Source: NCEH01 sp043195195 (GTDB lineage: Bacteria > Pseudomonadota > Alphaproteobacteria > Rhizobiales > Xanthobacteraceae). From it: a stretch of 64,000 nt of DNA. The notes under the pieces are model-generated. The model was not told the DNA's origin, did no database searches, and was given only the letters and a program-made list of their open reading frames with translations. This document shows, piece by piece, positions 60,586 to 64,000 of the stretch. A program made the position numbers and the translations under genes. The first letter of the stretch is position 1, and each line of letters starts with the position of its first letter. The stretch lies in NCBI RefSeq assembly GCF_043195195.1, contig NZ_JBAFWT010000014.1:1-64000 (forward strand). Direction: 5' to 3'.

Positions 60586-63500
60586 TTAGCTCACCTCGCG
60601 TAACCGTTCGGCCGCCTGAAGATCGACCGAAACCAGCCGCGAGACGCCGCGTTCCGCCATTGTGACCCCGAATAATCGATCCATGTGCGCCATGGAAATG
60701 GGATTGTGGGTGATGACGAGAAAACGCGTGTCGGTAAGGCGCGTCATTTCGTCCATCAACGCGCAGAATCGCTCCACATTGGCATCGTCCAGTGGCGCAT
60801 CCACCTCGTCGAGCACGCAGATGGGCGCGGGATTCGTCAAAAACACGGCGAAGATCAAGGCCATCGCGGTCAGCGCCTGCTCGCCGCCCGAGAGCAGGGA
60901 GAGGGTCTGCGGCTTCTTGCCGGGCGGCTTGGCGATGATGTCGAGCCCCGCTTCCAGCGGATCCTCGGCATCGGTCAGCACCAATTGGGCCTCGCCGCCG
61001 CCGAACAGCGTGTCGAATAATTTGCGGAAATGCCCGTCCACCACCGTGAACGAAGCTTGCAGGCGTTCGCGGGCCTCGCGGTTCAGGCTCTGGATGCCGG
61101 CGCGCAGCCGCTTGATCGCTTCGATCAGATCGTCGCGCTCGCCTGCAAGATTGCCATGCTGGCTCTCGGCTTCCTCAAGCTCCACCTCGGCGCGCAAATT
61201 CACCGCGCCGAGCCGCTCGCGGTCGCGGCGCACGCGTTCAAGTGCGGCCTCGATGCCGGCAAGGTCGGGCAGGGGGGCGCCGAGTTCCAATCCGGATTGA
61301 ACGCGGGCAGTCTCCGGCGGGCCTTCGAGCGCGTCGGCGATTTCCCGCATGAGATCGTCGCGACGCTGACGCAGGGCCTCAAGCCGGGCCTCGGCGCGGG
61401 CATTTTCCTCGCGCGCGGCAGACATGGCCTCAAGCGTGTCGCGGGCGGCGCGATCTGCCGCCACCAGTGCGGCCTCGCCCTCCACCAGCCGGTCCGCGGC
61501 GGCACGCCGGGCGGCTTCCGCCTTTTCCAACTCGCTCATCAGCATGCGGCGCTGATGCCCGAGCTGCGCGGGGGCTTCTTCCGTCTGCTCCAGCGCCTCC
61601 TGGGCCTCCCTGTGGCGGGCCTGCAGCGCGGCGATGCGCTCACCTGCCCCGCCTGCGCGCTGGTGCCAGGAGCGTTCCTCGGCGGCGATGGCTTCAAGCC
61701 GGCGCACCCGGGCGGCGCGCTCGCGCTGCAAGGCTGCATGGGCCGCCCGGGTTTCGGCGAGTGCCGCCCGCGCCTGGGCAGCCTGGGCCCGTGCCTGGGC
61801 CAGCGCTGCCTCCACGAGGGCGGGCGAATCGAGGGCGGCCACATCCGCTTCCGCGCGGCTCTGGGCGTCTTCCATCTCCACGCGGGCGGCAGCGATGCGG
61901 GTGCGTGCCTCGGCCAGCGCCGAAAGCCGGGCCATATGCTGGGCGGCCTTGCGCTCGGCGGCGGCCGAGGCCTCGCGGGCAAGTTCCGCGGCACGCTGGG
62001 CGTGACGCCGCGCCTCGCGCGCCTGAGCCTCCTGGGCTGCGGCGGCCTTCAGGCGTGTTTCCTGGGCGGACAGGGCGGCGCGGGCGGTGTCGAGTGCGAT
62101 GCGGGCCGCCTCGACTTCGCCCGTGAGATCGGCGAGGCGGTTGCGCTCGGCGAGCCGGCGCGCGGCGGCGGTCGGGGCATCGGCGGCGGCGACCACGCCG
62201 TCCCAGCGCCAGAGATCGCCCTGAAGCGAAACCAGCCGCTGGCCCGGCCGCAGCGTCTTTTGCACCTGTGGCCCATCCTCGCGGGCCACAATTCCGACTT
62301 GGGCGAGGCGGCGCGCCAAGGCTGGGGCGCCCGACACATGGGTCGAGAGCGCGTGCGTCGCAGCCGGCAAGGCAGGGTCGAGCGCGTCGAAATCCGCCCC
62401 GGCCCAGCGGGCGGCGGCTTCGGCGGCCACGGGCAGGTCGAGATCATCACCCAGCGCCGCGCCGAGCGCGATTTCATAGCCCTTGTCCACGCGCAGCAGA
62501 TCGGCCACCGGCGGGAAGCGAGAATCGGAGGATTGCAACAGCTTTTCCAGCGTCCGTGCCTCGGCATCGAGCCGGCCGAAGGTTCGTTCCGCCTCAGCGA
62601 CACCGGGCCGAAGGGAATCGAGCGCGCGCCGGGCGTCGGCCTGTTCGGCCTCCGCTTCCAGGGTGGAGTCCTCCGCGGCCTCCAGCCGGTCGCGGGCGAT
62701 CAGGGCGTCTTCCCGTCGGGCATCGAGCTGGTCGGCGCCCGATTCGCGCATCAACCGCTGCTCCTCCGCGTCGACGGAAGCCCGCTCGGCCGCATTGCGC
62801 AGAAGCCGCGCGCGAATATCCCGCAGGCTATTGTCCAGCGCCGTGCGACGGGCGCCGAGGTCCGCGAAGCTGGCGGTTTGAGTTTCCAGCATGTCTTCCG
62901 CTTCGGCAAGGCGCGCCTCGGCCTCCGCCAAGGCCTCGGCGGCCTCGCTCTCCTGCATCACCGCGTCTGCCTGCTCGTCGCTCAGCAAAGCGGCTTCCTC
63001 CGCGAGGCGCTCCAGCACGCCGGAGGCGTCGGCCGAGAGGGCATCTTCGCGCCCCATGTCCTGCGTCAACTGGGCGAGACGCCGCTCCAGATCTTGCCGG
63101 CGGGTCGCGACCCGGCTCTCCTCCTTGTCGAGTTCGCCGAGCGCCAGCGTCAGGCGCTGCAAGGCGGCGGCGGCCTGGGCATCGGCCTGGCGCAGGGGCG
63201 GCAGTTCGTGGGCCGCGATGGCCTGGAGGCGGGCGGCTTCCGCCTGGGCCCGCGTGCGCTCGGCGCTTTCGCGCACGGCCGCTTCAAGCGCGCGCTCCCC
63301 TTCCGCAAGCGTGCGCACCACCTCGCTCCAGCGCAGCCAGAGCAAGGTCGCCTCATTGCGGCGAATCTCCTCGGCCACGATCCGATAGCGCACCGCCTGC
63401 TTGGACTGGCGGCGCAGGCTCTCCACCTGGGTGGACATCTGGGTGATGACGTCGTCCAGGCGTAGCAAATTCTGCTCAGCGGCCTTGAGGCGCACCTCGG

Positions 63501-64000
63501 CCTCGTGCCGGCGCGCGTGCAGACCGGCGACGCCAGCGGCTTCCTCCAGGATGCGGCGGCGCGCGGCGGGCTTGGCGCCGACGATCTCGCCGATCTGTCC
63601 TTGCCGCACCAAGGCGGGCGAGCGCGAGCCGGTGGAGGCGTCAGCAAACAGCAGATGCACGTCGCGCGCGCGCACGTCGCGGCCGTTGATTCGGTATTGG
63701 GAGCCTGCGCCGCGCTCGATCTTGCGTACCACTTCCAGATGGTCGGCATCGTTGAAGCCGGCCGGCGCTGTGCGGTCGCTATTGTCGAGATGCAGCACCA
63801 CCTCAGCCGTATTACGCGCCGGACGGCCCGTGGTGCCGGAGAAGATAACATCGTCCATGTCGTTGGCGCGAAACGCCTTATGGGAGCTTTCGCCCATCAC
63901 CCAGCGCATCGCTTCCACGAGATTCGACTTGCCGCAGCCGTTCGGCCCCACCACCCCGGTGAGCCCGGGCTCGATCAACATGTCGGAGGGCTCGACGAAG
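60586..64000 (-). CDS. smc: Chromosome segregation SMC protein, N-terminus outside window
   Basis: The ATPase condenses and segregates chromosomes. The visible 1137 codons run past base 64000; the frame stays open through FVEPSDM just before LIEPGLTGVVGPNGCGKSNL, so only the first few residues are missing. Walker A GPNGCGKSN is at the N-terminal end, a long coiled coil and hinge lie in the middle, and the C-terminal head has the signature LSGGEQALTAMALIFA and Walker B ICVLDEVDAPLDDANV. The TAA/TGA side ends at 60586. It lies upstream of the atp operon on the same strand, but that operon has its own promoter. Confidence 0.96.
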   Translation of the reverse strand, partial: FVEPSDMLIEPGLTGVVGPNGCGKSNLVEAMRWVMGESSHKAFRANDMDDVIFSGTTGRPARNTAEVVLHLDNSDRTAPAGFNDADHLEVVRKIERGAGSQYRINGRDVRARDVHLLFADASTGSRSPALVRQGQIGEIVGAKPAARRRILEEAAGVAGLHARRHEAEVRLKAAEQNLLRLDDVITQMSTQVESLRRQSKQAVRYRIVAEEIRRNEATLLWLRWSEVVRTLAEGERALEAAVRESAERTRAQAEAARLQAIAAHELPPLRQADAQAAAALQRLTLALGELDKEESRVATRRQDLERRLAQLTQDMGREDALSADASGVLERLAEEAALLSDEQADAVMQESEAAEALAEAEARLAEAEDMLETQTASFADLGARRTALDNSLRDIRARLLRNAAERASVDAEEQRLMRESGADQLDARREDALIARDRLEAAEDSTLEAEAEQADARRALDSLRPGVAEAERTFGRLDAEARTLEKLLQSSDSRFPPVADLLRVDKGYEIALGAALGDDLDLPVAAEAAARWAGADFDALDPALPAATHALSTHVSGAPALARRLAQVGIVAREDGPQVQKTLRPGQRLVSLQGDLWRWDGVVAAADAPTAAARRLAERNRLADLTGEVEAARIALDTARAALSAQETRLKAAAAQEAQAREARRHAQRAAELAREASAAAERKAAQHMARLSALAEARTRIAAARVEMEDAQSRAEADVAALDSPALVEAALAQARAQAAQARAALAETRAAHAALQRERAARVRRLEAIAAEERSWHQRAGGAGERIAALQARHREAQEALEQTEEAPAQLGHQRRMLMSELEKAEAARRAAADRLVEGEAALVAADRAARDTLEAMSAAREENARAEARLEALRQRRDDLMREIADALEGPPETARVQSGLELGAPLPDLAGIEAALERVRRDRERLGAVNLRAEVELEEAESQHGNLAGERDDLIEAIKRLRAGIQSLNREARERLQASFTVVDGHFRKLFDTLFGGGEAQLVLTDAEDPLEAGLDIIAKPPGKKPQTLSLLSGGEQALTAMALIFAVFLTNPAPICVLDEVDAPLDDANVERFCALMDEMTRLTDTRFLVITHNPISMAHMDRLFGVTMAERGVSRLVSVDLQAAERLREVS

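Noticed and set aside
61030..63465. Long plus-strand open frame opposite smc
   Set aside because: It is an antisense shadow of the repetitive coiled-coil coding region with strong third-position GC.

Overview
The window is a GC-rich chromosomal segment from an alphaproteobacterium, most likely of the order Hyphomicrobiales (Rhizobiales), perhaps near Xanthobacteraceae; the family is an inference. Supporting signs are: paired atpF and atpF' genes in an F0-only atp operon, CpdR beside an N-formylglutamate amidohydrolase, HrcA with RpoH-like promoters, DUF1178, DUF1236 and DUF2852 proteins, two alphaproteobacterial-type (suhB/alpha-r8-like) small RNA genes, and a dispersed repeat resembling those of Rhizobiales genomes. 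Most of the window is core genome. There is no phage, transposase, CRISPR array or integration site.

Layout. 1-2079: end of an amino acid ABC permease and D-amino acid dehydrogenase. 2080-4551: a hybrid sensor kinase. 4558-12168: an accessory-looking catabolic/uptake cluster on the minus strand (ABC transporter, GST-kappa-type isomerase, RidA, MHS-type MFS carrier, MOSC protein, PDR/VanB-type reductase) with a divergent XRE-cupin regulator. 12214-19679: murJ, an alpha/beta hydrolase, trpS, ubiG, DUF1178, Nit-type amidase, glutaredoxin, comF. 19725-22655: a copper P-type ATPase divergent from a CsoR-type repressor, with palindromic operators between them. 22709-33608: the heat-shock/housekeeping block hemW-rdgB-rph / hrcA-grpE, alkB, dnaK-dnaJ. 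33818-39278: DUF1007 plus a NicO nickel/cobalt transporter, then a large indolepyruvate ferredoxin oxidoreductase preceded by a perfect FNR/FixK box. 39379-42396: DUF2852, TetR, HAD nucleotidase, argB. 42660-46960: a large membrane protein and a phnM-DUF1045-hexapeptide transferase trio without the C-P lyase core. 47106-50731: NfeD/SPFH pair, hemH, an IsdG-type haem monooxygenase, tRNA-Val(GAC). 50806-57425: cpdR, N-formylglutamate amidohydrolase, a 0.9-kb non-coding region with two tandem small RNA genes, hisN-type phosphatase, lipase-like hydrolase, Hsp20 and a degenerate SGNH protein. 57556-60421: the F0 operon atpI-B-E-F'-F with a recognisable promoter and terminator. 60586-64000: smc, running off the window.

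The most interesting points are: (1) the 4558-12168 cluster, where a MOSC protein and an NADH-FMN-2Fe-2S reductase overlap by one base and could form a molybdenum-dependent reductase with its own electron donor, next to an uptake system of unknown substrate; (2) a tandem pair of minus-strand small RNAs with an identical 39-nt core, anti-Shine-Dalgarno loops, similar promoters and intrinsic terminators; (3) a perfect FNR/FixK box before an oxygen-sensitive enzyme; (4) copper operators touching the csoR start codon; (5) a palindromic repeat in the N-terminal coding part of hemW; (6) an SGNH-fold protein that appears to lack both its nucleophile and its histidine; (7) haem degradation and haem synthesis genes side by side.

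All functions are assigned from residues and gene order visible in the sequence together with recalled family knowledge. No database search was run.
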